DNA from: Mesorhizobium sp. M1D.F.Ca.ET.043.01.1.1
Lineage (GTDB): Bacteria > Pseudomonadota > Alphaproteobacteria > Rhizobiales > Rhizobiaceae
Reading direction: 5' to 3'
Length of the DNA: 64,000 bases
NCBI RefSeq assembly: GCF_003952385.1
Contig: NZ_CP034444.1
Location: 3,472,001 to 3,536,000 of the forward strand
Shown: one piece after another, positions 1 through 6,916 of the stretch
Numbering within the stretch: the stretch's first letter is position 1
How the letters are laid out: every line of letters starts with the position of its first letter
The notes under the pieces: model-generated
The model's input: the letters and a program-made list of their open reading frames with translations, nothing else
The model's database searches: none
What the model was told of the DNA's origin: nothing
Program-made: the position numbers and the translations under genes

Positions 1-275
<275 letters not shown>

Positions 276-277
276 CC

Positions 278-1291
278 ATGCCAAGACGGACGATGATCGA
301 GGCGATCCGCGACGCCATGGACGTGTCCATGGGAAGCGACGAGCGCGTCGTTGTGTTCGGCGAGGATGTCGGTTTCTTCGGCGGCGTCTTCCGCTGCACA
401 CAAGGGTTGCAGGCCAAATACGGCAAGAACCGCTGCTTCGACGCGCCGATCAGCGAATCCGGCATTGTCGGCGCCGCCATCGGCATGGCCGCCTATGGGC
501 TGAAGCCGTGCGTCGAGGTGCAGTTCGCCGACTATGTCTACCCGGCCTACGACCAGATCGTCTCGGAAGCGGCGCGGCTGCGCTACCGCTCGAACGGCGA
601 TTTCACCTGCCCGATCGTGGTGCGCATGCCGACCGGCGGCGGCATTTTCGGCGGCCAGACGCACAGCCAGAGCCCGGAAGCTCTATTCACGCATGTGTCG
701 GGCCTGAAGACGGTGGTGCCGTCCAATCCGCACGACGCCAAGGGGCTTCTGATCGCGGCGATCGAGGATCCGGACCCGGTGATCTTCCTCGAGCCGAAGC
801 GGCTCTACAACGGTCCCTTCGACGGCCATCACGACCGGCCGGTGACGCCATGGTCGAAGCATGAGCTCGGCGAGGTCGCCGACGGCCATTACACCATCCC
901 GCTCGGCAAGGCGGCGATCCGAAGGCCGGGCTCGGCCGTCACCGTGCTTGCTTACGGCACCATGGTCTATGTCGCGCAGGCTGCGGCCGACGAGACCGGC
1001 ATCGATGCCGAGATCATCGATCTCAGGACGCTGTTGCCGCTGGATCTCGACACCATCGTCGCGTCGGTGAAGAAGACCGGGCGCTGCGTCGTCGTGCACG
1101 AGGCGACGCTCACCTCCGGCTTCGGCGCCGAGCTGGTCGCGCTGGTGCAGGAAAACTGCTTCTACCATCTGGAAGCCCCGGTAGCGCGGGTCGCCGGCTG
1201 GGACACGCCCTACCCGCATGCGCAGGAGTGGGAGTATTTCCCCGGCCCGGCGCGGGTCGGGCGCGCCCTCGTCGAGACGATTGAAGCTTGA
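278..1291 (+). CDS. bkdA2: Branched-chain 2-oxo acid dehydrogenase E1 beta subunit
   Basis: A 337-residue transketolase-like protein, the usual length for E1 beta. The N-terminal half has the pyrimidine-binding domain (GEDVGFFGGVFRCTQGL near residue 28, and the PISESGIVGAAIGMAAYG stretch near 59). The C-terminal transketolase domain includes VVHEATLTSGFGAELVALVQ near residue 273. With E1 alpha it decarboxylates the 2-oxo acids derived from valine, leucine and isoleucine and acylates the lipoyl group of E2. The start is 2 bases after the E1 alpha stop. Pyruvate dehydrogenase E1 beta is the alternative, but its rhizobial form carries an N-terminal lipoyl domain that is absent here. Confidence 0.95.
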   Translation: MPRRTMIEAIRDAMDVSMGSDERVVVFGEDVGFFGGVFRCTQGLQAKYGKNRCFDAPISESGIVGAAIGMAAYGLKPCVEVQFADYVYPAYDQIVSEAARLRYRSNGDFTCPIVVRMPTGGGIFGGQTHSQSPEALFTHVSGLKTVVPSNPHDAKGLLIAAIEDPDPVIFLEPKRLYNGPFDGHHDRPVTPWSKHELGEVADGHYTIPLGKAAIRRPGSAVTVLAYGTMVYVAQAAADETGIDAEIIDLRTLLPLDLDTIVASVKKTGRCVVVHEATLTSGFGAELVALVQENCFYHLEAPVARVAGWDTPYPHAQEWEYFPGPARVGRALVETIEA

Positions 1292-1310
1292 AGAAGGGGG
1301 AAGCCTGAGG

Positions 1311-2627
1311 ATGGGTGAATATGTGATCAAGCTTCCCGATGTCGGCGAAGGCGTCGCCGAGGCCGAGCTTGTCGAGTGGCATGTCAAGATCGGCGACCTG
1401 GTGCGCGAGGACGCTGTGCTGGCGGCGGTCATGACCGACAAGGCGACGGTCGAGATCCCGTCGCCGGTCGACGGCGAGATCCTTTGGCTCGGCGCCGAGA
1501 TCGGCGACACGGTGGCGATCGGCTCGCCGATCGTGCGGCTGAAGGTAGCCGGCGAAGGAAACGTCAAGGGCGGCGCCGCCGAGCTTGCGTCCAAGGCCGA
1601 GGCGGCGGCCAAGGCGGTCGAGGTGAAGCCCGAACCGGCCCCGAGCGCCCCGAAAGCAGCGCCGAAGGCAGCGGAGCCGCCGGCGAAAGCATCGCCGTCG
1701 GTCGCTGCCCCGAAGAGCGCGCGCCCATCGTCCGTCGCCGGCGCGCCGCGCCCAGAGGGCGAGAAACCACTGGCTTCACCCGCCGTTCGCCTGCGCGCCA
1801 AGGAAGCCGGCATCGACCTTCGCCAGGTTGCGGGCAGCGGCCCGGCCGGGCGCATCAGCCATGAGGACATCGAGGCCTTCCTGGCGCGTGGACCGCAGCT
1901 TGCCCGCGCCACCGGCCTTGCGCCGAAGGACGGCGTCGAGGACATCAAGGTTGTCGGCCTGCGGCGCAAGATCGCCGAGAAAATGTCGCTCGCCAAATCG
2001 CGCATCCCGCACATCACCTATGTCGAGGAGATCGACGTCACGGCGCTGGAGGAGCTGCGCGCGACCCTCAACAAGGAGAAGCGGACCGATCGCCCCAAGC
2101 TGACGCTGCTGCCCTTCCTGATGCGGGCGATGGTCAAGGCGATCGCCGACCAGCCGAACCTCAACGCGCTGTTCGACGACGAGGCCGGCGTCATCCACCA
2201 GCATGAAGGCATCCATATCGGCATCGCCGCGCAGACGCCCACCGGACTTGTGGTGCCGGTGGTCAAGCATGCCGAGGCGCGCGACATCTGGGATTGCGCC
2301 GCCGAGGTCAACCGGCTTGCCGAGGCGGCCAAGTCCGGCACGGCGAGCCGCGAGGAGCTTTCCGGCTCGACCATCACCATCACCTCGCTCGGCGCGATGG
2401 GCGGGGTCGCGACGACGCCGGTCATCAACCATCCGGAGGTGGCGATCGTCGGCGTCAACAAGATGATGGTGCGGCCGGTATGGGACGGCACCCAGTTCAT
2501 CCCGCGCAAGATGATGAACCTGTCGTCCAGTTTCGACCATCGCGTCATCGACGGCTGGGATGCCGCGGTGTTCGTGCAGCGGATCAAGGCGCTGCTGGAG
2601 ACGCCGGCGCTGATCTTCGTGGATTGA
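1311..2627 (+). CDS. bkdB: Branched-chain 2-oxo acid dehydrogenase E2, lipoamide acyltransferase
   Basis: The 438-residue protein has one lipoyl domain at residues 1-80 with the lipoylation site MTDKATVEIP (Lys44), an Ala/Pro/Lys-rich linker, a peripheral subunit-binding domain around residues 150-195 (SPAVRLRAKEAGIDLRQVAG), and a catalytic acyltransferase domain ending with the FDHRVIDGWD motif whose His (about 410) is catalytic. An in-frame start exists 93 bases upstream inside the E1 beta gene, but the lipoyl domain begins at the ATG used here, which has a purine-rich site (GGGGGAAG) before it. The protein forms the core of the complex and hands acyl groups to CoA. Confidence 0.95.
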   Translation: MGEYVIKLPDVGEGVAEAELVEWHVKIGDLVREDAVLAAVMTDKATVEIPSPVDGEILWLGAEIGDTVAIGSPIVRLKVAGEGNVKGGAAELASKAEAAAKAVEVKPEPAPSAPKAAPKAAEPPAKASPSVAAPKSARPSSVAGAPRPEGEKPLASPAVRLRAKEAGIDLRQVAGSGPAGRISHEDIEAFLARGPQLARATGLAPKDGVEDIKVVGLRRKIAEKMSLAKSRIPHITYVEEIDVTALEELRATLNKEKRTDRPKLTLLPFLMRAMVKAIADQPNLNALFDDEAGVIHQHEGIHIGIAAQTPTGLVVPVVKHAEARDIWDCAAEVNRLAEAAKSGTASREELSGSTITITSLGAMGGVATTPVINHPEVAIVGVNKMMVRPVWDGTQFIPRKMMNLSSSFDHRVIDGWDAAVFVQRIKALLETPALIFVD

Positions 2628-2648
2628 GGGGGAACATCCGAGATGATG

Positions 2649-2815
2649 GCGGGACAGCGCCCCCCTCTGCCTTGCCAGGCATCTCCCCCACAAGGGGGGA
2701 GATTGGACGTCACGCCGGATTTCGCCAATCTCCACCGTTGCAGGAATGAACGAAACGACGAAGCTGCTGATCTCCCCCTCGTGGCGGAGATGTCCGGCAG
2801 GACAGAGGGGGGCGC
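2649..2815. repeat. Family B palindromic intergenic repeat, copy B1
   Basis: About 167 bases lying between the E2 and E3 genes. Both ends are hairpins: the left arm reads GGGACAGCGCCCCCCTCTGC and the right arm ends in its approximate complement GGCAGGACAGAGGGGGGCGC. The inner arms carry ATCTCCCCC and GGGGGGAGAT. Related copies occur at 6119, 6850 (fragment) and 52266. It extends the E3 reading frame upstream, but that extension is repeat sequence and is not counted as protein. Confidence 0.85.
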
Positions 2816-2859
2816 GAAAGATCGCGACGGAACGTTCCCTCGGATCGAAGGACCACATC

Positions 2860-4272
2860 ATGAAAGAAATCTCCTGCAAGCTGCTCGTCATCGGCGCCGG
2901 TCCCGGCGGCTATGTCTGCGCCATCCGCGCCGGCCAGCTCGGCGTCGACACGGTGATCGTCGAGGTTGCGAAGCCGGGCGGCACCTGCCTCAATGTCGGC
3001 TGCATCCCGTCCAAGGCGCTCATCCATGCAGCGGAGGAGTTCGACAAGGTCGTCCATATGGCCGGCGGCAAGGACCCGCTTGGCATCAGAATAGGCGAGC
3101 CGGCGCTCGATCTGACCAAGACAGTGGCGTGGAAGGACGGCATCGTTGGCCGGCTCAACAGCGGCGTGGCCGGACTGCTCAAGAAGGCCAGGGTCAAGAC
3201 CGTGCATGGCTGGGCGACGTTCCGGGACGGCAAGACCGTCGAGGTCGAGACCGAGACCGGCACGCAGGTGATCCGCGCCGAGACGGTGGTGATCGCGACC
3301 GGCTCGGCGCCGGTGGAATTGCCGTTCCTGCCCTTCGGCGGACCGGTCATCTCGTCGACGGAAGCGCTGGCGCTGAGCGAGGTGCCGAAGACGCTCGCCG
3401 TGGTCGGCGGCGGCTATATCGGGCTGGAGCTCGGCATGGCCTTCGCCAAGATGGGCGCCAAGGTGACCGTGGTCGAAGCGCTGCCGCGCGTGCTTGCGCA
3501 GTATGACGCGGAATTGACGCGGCCGGTTCTGAAGCGGCTCGGCGAGCTCGGCGTCGAGGTGATGACCAATGCCAAGGCCAGGGGGCTGTCGACCCAGGGG
3601 CAAATGGGCAAGGGCGACGCGCTGCTGGTCGAGACGGCCGACGGCAAGAACGGCAAGGTCGCCGCCGACTGGATCCTGGTCACGGTCGGCCGCAAGCCGC
3701 TGACCGAAGGCTGGGGGCTGGAGCAGATCGACCTCGACATGGCGGGAAAATTCATCCGCATCGACGACCAGTGCCGCACCTCGATGCGCGGCATTTTTGC
3801 CATCGGCGACGTCACCGGCGAGCCGATGCTGGCGCATCGCGCCATGGCGCAGGGCGAGATGGTGGCCGAGATCGCCGCCGGCCACAAGAGAAGCTGGGAC
3901 AAGCGCGCTATTCCCGCGATCTGCTTCACCGATCCGGAGCTGGTCACCGCGGGCCTGTCACCGGACGAGGCGAAGGCGCTCGCCGGCGAGATCAAGATCG
4001 GCCAGTTTCCCTTCGCCGCCAACGGCCGCGCCATGACGAAGCAGGGCGAGGACGGTTTCGTGCGCGTCGTCGCCCGCGGCGACAATCATCTGGTGCTCGG
4101 CATCCAGGCGGTCGGGCAGGGCGTGTCGGAACTGTCGGCCGCGTTCGGCCTGGCGCTGGAAATGGGCGCGCGGCTGGAGGACATCGCCGGCACCATCCAT
4201 GCGCACCCGACGCAGGGCGAAGGTTTCCAGGAAGCGGCGCTCAAGGCGCTGGGGCACGCGCTGCATATTTAG
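2860..4272 (+). CDS. lpdV: Dihydrolipoyl dehydrogenase (E3) of the branched-chain complex
   Basis: A 470-residue flavoprotein disulfide reductase that reoxidises the dihydrolipoyl group of E2 with NAD. It has the FAD-binding GAGPGG motif at residues 12-17, the redox-active disulfide GGTCLNVGCIPS (Cys43 and Cys48), a second dinucleotide fold (VVGGGYIGLELG), and the C-terminal catalytic HPTQGE motif (His449, Glu454). The frame opens upstream at 2746, but that stretch is repeat B1, and the flavin fold starts within a few residues of the ATG chosen here. It is the fourth gene of the operon, separated from E2 by the repeat. A dedicated E3 inside a bkd operon is common. Confidence 0.95.
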   Translation: MKEISCKLLVIGAGPGGYVCAIRAGQLGVDTVIVEVAKPGGTCLNVGCIPSKALIHAAEEFDKVVHMAGGKDPLGIRIGEPALDLTKTVAWKDGIVGRLNSGVAGLLKKARVKTVHGWATFRDGKTVEVETETGTQVIRAETVVIATGSAPVELPFLPFGGPVISSTEALALSEVPKTLAVVGGGYIGLELGMAFAKMGAKVTVVEALPRVLAQYDAELTRPVLKRLGELGVEVMTNAKARGLSTQGQMGKGDALLVETADGKNGKVAADWILVTVGRKPLTEGWGLEQIDLDMAGKFIRIDDQCRTSMRGIFAIGDVTGEPMLAHRAMAQGEMVAEIAAGHKRSWDKRAIPAICFTDPELVTAGLSPDEAKALAGEIKIGQFPFAANGRAMTKQGEDGFVRVVARGDNHLVLGIQAVGQGVSELSAAFGLALEMGARLEDIAGTIHAHPTQGEGFQEAALKALGHALHI

Positions 4273-4284
4273 GGAGCTGGGTTT

Positions 4285-4430
4285 CCCTTCTCCCCTTGTG
4301 GGAGAAGGTGTCGCCGAAGGCGACGGATGAGGGGTGTTCCAGCGGAGTGAGACGCTGGCGTTTCCTGGAGCACCCCTCATCCGTCTCGGCGCTGCGCGCC
4401 GATCCACCTTCCCCCACAAGGGGGGAAGGG
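4285..4430. repeat. Family A palindromic repeat, copy A1
   Basis: A 146-base element between the convergent E3 and saccharopine dehydrogenase genes. Each end is a 9-bp hairpin (CCTTCTCCC-CTTGT-GGGAGAAGG on the left). Inside are a small hairpin (TCGCC-GAAG-GGCGA on the left, CGGCGC-TGC-GCGCCG on the right) and inverted GATGAGGGGTG / CACCCCTCATC arms, so the whole can fold as a cruciform. Other copies are at 11815, 48556 and 58065. Confidence 0.9.
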
Positions 4431-4443
4431 AAGATTGCGCAAC

Positions 4444-5547
4444 TCAGCTCGCCAGCCGGCTCACCATCTCGTGCTGGGCGTAGGCGCGGCCGAAGCGGTT
4501 GGCCAGGAAGGCGTCGAGGGCGATGTCCTCCTGGCGGACAAAACCCTTGGCCGGCAGCGAGCCGTCGGCCAGCATGTCGAGCACGGCGCAGATACCGGAG
4601 GCGGTGGTGATCTGGATGGCGCTGCGCACGATAGTGCCGACGCGGTGCGAATAGATCTTGTTGGCGTAGGTTTCCTGCAGCAGGCGGCCGTTCTTGCGGC
4701 CCGAGACCGTGACGAAGACGATGACGACATCCTGCAGCGTCGCCGGAAGCGCGCTTTCGAAAATGTCCTTCAGCACGTCGCGACGGTGGCGGAGCCCCAG
4801 ATCGTTGAGCAGCGCCTTCATGATCGCGGCGTGGCCGGGATAGCGGATGGTGCGGTAGTTCAGCGTGCGCACCTTGCCTTTCAGCGTCTCGGCCAAAGTG
4901 CCAAGCCCGCCCGAGGTGTTGAAGGCTTCATAGGTGACGCCGTCGAGCGAGAATTCCTCGCGCTCCTCCAGCGGCGGCACCTCGATCAGCTCGCCTTCGA
5001 CGATCGCCTCGCAGGGCTCGCAATATTCGTTGATGACGCCGTCGGTGCTCCAGGTCAGGTTGTAGTTGAGCGCGTTGGACGGATATTGCGGCAGCGCGCC
5101 GACGCGCATGCGCACGCTTTCCAGCGTGTCAAAGCGGCTGGCAAGGTCGTTGGCGACGATCGAGATGAAGCCCGGCGCCAGGCCGCATTGCGGGATGAAG
5201 GCGCTTTTGGCGTCACGCGCCAGCTCCTTCACGCGCCTGGTGCTGGCGACGTCCTCGGTGAGGTCGAGATAGTGCACCCCGGTGGCGGCTGCTGCCTCGG
5301 CGATGCGCGTGGTGAGGTGGAAGGGGGCGGCGCTCAGCACGGCGAACTTGCCGGCAAGGGTTTTCTCAAGCGCGCCTGGTGCTGCGATGTCGAGCTCTTG
5401 CGTCTCGACGCCGGCCGGCAAGTCGGCGGCGGCAAGCTGGGCGGCCGAGCGATCGACGAGCGTGACGTGGTAGTCGCCCGTGGCGCTGAGCATTTCAGCG
5501 ATGGTCGAGCCGATCTTGCCGGCGCCGACGACAACGATGTTCTTCAT
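4444..5547 (-). CDS. Saccharopine dehydrogenase family protein
   Basis: A 367-residue protein with an N-terminal Rossmann fold (MKNIVVVGAGKIGSTIAEML) and the saccharopine dehydrogenase catalytic region (IPQCGLAPGFISIVANDLA, and YRTIRYPGHAAIMKALLNDL). The family interconverts saccharopine with lysine or aminoadipate semialdehyde, or acts on related amino acids; the exact substrate cannot be read from sequence. The frame continues upstream to 5811, but that would overlap the divergent Lrp gene, and the Rossmann fold begins at the ATG chosen. The divergent Lrp/AsnC regulator suggests amino-acid-controlled expression, consistent with lysine catabolism. No lysine-ketoglutarate reductase is visible nearby. 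Confidence 0.85.
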   Translation of the reverse strand: MKNIVVVGAGKIGSTIAEMLSATGDYHVTLVDRSAAQLAAADLPAGVETQELDIAAPGALEKTLAGKFAVLSAAPFHLTTRIAEAAAATGVHYLDLTEDVASTRRVKELARDAKSAFIPQCGLAPGFISIVANDLASRFDTLESVRMRVGALPQYPSNALNYNLTWSTDGVINEYCEPCEAIVEGELIEVPPLEEREEFSLDGVTYEAFNTSGGLGTLAETLKGKVRTLNYRTIRYPGHAAIMKALLNDLGLRHRRDVLKDIFESALPATLQDVVIVFVTVSGRKNGRLLQETYANKIYSHRVGTIVRSAIQITTASGICAVLDMLADGSLPAKGFVRQEDIALDAFLANRFGRAYAQHEMVSRLAS

Positions 5548-5647
5548 GGTCAATACCCCTGCCAATTCGAGTTGCCAGGAATCATCGCAGCTTGCCTGTC
5601 GAAAGGAAGCGTGGAATCTAGCAAAGTGAAGCCCATGTTTAGGCAAT

Positions 5648-6097
5648 ATGCCGAAGGAGATCGTCGAAATGATCAGCGATGCGGAACAGGCCCTGCTTTC
5701 GCTTTTGCGCGCCAACGCGCGCGCTTCGACCGCGGAGTTGGCGAGGAAGCTCGGCGTGTCGCGCACCACGGTGCAGAGCCGCATCGAGCGGCTGGAGCAG
5801 CGCGGCATCATTGCGGGCTACGGTGTGCGGCTATCGCCCGACTATGAGCAGGGGCTGGTCAGGGCGCATGTGCTGCTCACCGTCACGCCCAAGCTCGCCG
5901 ACAAGGTGGTGCGCGCCTTGCAGGCGCTGCCGCAGGTCAGGACGCTGCATTCGGTGAGCGGCAACTTCGACATGATCGTCGTCGTCGACGCGCCGTCGAT
6001 CCGGGACCTCGACGCGCTGCTCGACCGGATCGGCGCTATGGACGGGGTGGAGCGGACCTCGTCGTCGATCATCCTGTCGACCCGGGTGGATCGGTAG
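5648..6097 (+). CDS. Lrp/AsnC family transcriptional regulator
   Basis: A 149-residue protein with an N-terminal winged helix-turn-helix (LLSLLRANARASTAELARKL and VSRTTVQSRIERLEQRGII, residues about 15-55) and a C-terminal RAM/ActR ligand-binding domain (residues 65-145, including the VSGNFDMIVVV strand). It is divergent from the saccharopine dehydrogenase gene across 100 bases, the usual arrangement of a local amino-acid-responsive regulator and its target. A second ATG seven codons in is possible; the upstream one is kept because a purine-rich sequence precedes neither clearly. It is the first of two Lrp-type regulators in the window. Confidence 0.9.
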   Translation: MPKEIVEMISDAEQALLSLLRANARASTAELARKLGVSRTTVQSRIERLEQRGIIAGYGVRLSPDYEQGLVRAHVLLTVTPKLADKVVRALQALPQVRTLHSVSGNFDMIVVVDAPSIRDLDALLDRIGAMDGVERTSSSIILSTRVDR

Positions 6098-6118
6098 GCG
6101 GGATCATTGGAGATGCTG

Positions 6119-6262
6119 GCGGGACAGCGCCCCCCTCTGCCCTACCGGGCATCTCCCCCACGAGGGGGAGATCAGATTTCACGCCGGCTTTCGCCAATCA
6201 CCGATGTTGCAGAAAAGGCGCCCGGATCGAAGCTGCCAATCTCCCCCCTTGCGGGCAGGGCA
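6119..6262. repeat. Family B palindromic repeat, copy B2 (right arm degenerate)
   Basis: The left arm (GGGACAGCGCCCCCCTCTGC) is nearly identical to copy B1, followed by ATCTCCCCC and a CGCCGGCTTTCGCCAATC segment shared with copies B1 and B3. The right arm decays after CAATCTCCCCCCTTGCGGGC. The 361-base gap between the Lrp gene and the GIY-YIG gene holds this copy, a short unassigned stretch, and the left terminal repeat of the GIY-YIG element. Confidence 0.8.
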
Positions 6263-6344
6263 ATCGCATATGGTGGCGCCAGCACCCTGAAGATGTCGCC
6301 AAAGGCGACAGAAAGGGTTCTCGCGCGTGAAGCTGCGACGTATC

Positions 6345-6411
6345 CTTCGTCATTCTAGGGCGGAGCAAGGAGCGAAGCGACGCGCGCAGACCCTAGAATC
6401 CATGCCGTGAC
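6345..6411 (+). repeat. Family C repeat, left terminus of the GIY-YIG element
   Basis: The 67-base sequence begins CTTCGTCATTCTAGGGCGGA and ends AATCCATGCCGTGAC. Its internal inverted pair (ATTCTAGGG / CCCTAGAAT) allows a hairpin. It reappears inverted at 6775-6841 with one visible mismatch, and in diverged form at 41192-41259 and 55795-55863. Confidence 0.85.
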
Positions 6412-6458
6412 ATTGGCCGTAGAATGTTGCCGTCCAGAATAGGAGCTAAGATCGCAAT

Positions 6459-6746
6459 ATGACAGGCTACGTCTACATGACCGCGAGCCAGAAAGGCGGC
6501 ACGATCTATATCGGTGTCACCAACGACCTTGCTCGTCGGATGCCGGAGCACAAAACCGGCCAAGGCTCGCGCTTCACCAGCCGTTACGGTGTGCAGCGTC
6601 TCGTCTGGTACGAGGAGTATTTCGACATCACTGACGCCATCCAACGGGAGACGTCATTGAAGCGCTGGCCACGCCAATGGAAGGTTGAATTGATCGAGAG
6701 AACCAATCCGGAATGGTTCGAACTCTTTCGCGGAATTGGCTGGTGA
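6459..6746 (+). CDS. GIY-YIG nuclease domain protein
   Basis: A 95-residue protein made almost entirely of a GIY-YIG domain: YVY at residues 4-6 and YIG at 17-19 give the family signature, followed by the LARR helix with the expected catalytic Arg (26 or 27) and a metal-binding Glu in IQRETSLKRW (Glu64). It is a compact one-domain nuclease of the UPF0213 type that is widespread in alphaproteobacteria and has no established cellular role. The ATG follows AGGAGC 12 bases upstream. It is enclosed by near-identical inverted repeats, which suggests that the nuclease may act on, or be carried by, those repeats. That link is an inference from the layout only. Confidence 0.9.
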   Translation: MTGYVYMTASQKGGTIYIGVTNDLARRMPEHKTGQGSRFTSRYGVQRLVWYEEYFDITDAIQRETSLKRWPRQWKVELIERTNPEWFELFRGIGW

Positions 6747-6774
6747 TCGTTCTGCGCCGCTGCGGTGCTCGTGC

Positions 6775-6841
6775 GTCACGGCATGGATTCTAGGGTCTAC
6801 GCGCGTCGCTTCGCTCCTTGCTCCGCCCTAGAATGACGAAG
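6775..6841 (-). repeat. Family C repeat, right terminus of the GIY-YIG element
   Basis: The inverted partner of 6345-6411, reading GTCACGGCATGGATTCTAGG on the plus strand and ending GAATGACGAAG. Only one mismatch with the complement of the left terminus was seen over 67 bases, closer than to any other copy in the window. Confidence 0.85.
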
Positions 6842-6849
6842 CCCAGGTT

Positions 6850-6911
6850 AGCGGGCAGCGCTCCTCTGCCCGCTCGGCATGTCCCACAAAGCCACAAGGG
6901 GGGAGAGATTG
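6850..6911. repeat. Family B repeat fragment, copy B4
   Basis: A 62-base remnant of a B element arm: GCGGGCAGCGCTCCTCTGCC, then GGCATGTCCCACAA and CACAAGGGGGGAGAGATTGG. It stops just before the stop codon of the fusion oxidoreductase gene at 6917. B repeat sequence thus lies on both sides of the GIY-YIG element. Confidence 0.6.
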
Positions 6912-6916
6912 GGCGC

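Larger units (their letters stand above)
6345..6841. mobile_element. Putative GIY-YIG element with 67-bp terminal inverted repeats
   Basis: A 497-base unit with one gene (GIY-YIG nuclease) between two inverted copies of a 67-base sequence: left 6345-6411 and right 6775-6841. By eye the two copies differ at one position (G in the complement of the left copy, A at 6799 on the right). Each terminal repeat is itself partly palindromic (ATTCTAGGG ... CCCTAGAAT). A subterminal motif related to GTCCAGAA lies just inside the left end, and GCAGCGGCGCAGAACG appears on the complementary strand inside the right end. No target duplication is obvious. Two gene-less relatives lie at 41192 and 55795. The mobile interpretation is an inference. 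Confidence 0.55.

Noticed and set aside
2746..2859. N-terminal extension of the E3 gene
   Set aside because: The extra 38 residues are encoded by repeat B1, and the FAD fold starts at the ATG at 2860.
4435..5847. Plus-strand open frame of 470 codons
   Set aside because: It is antisense to the saccharopine dehydrogenase gene and runs into the Lrp gene in another frame.
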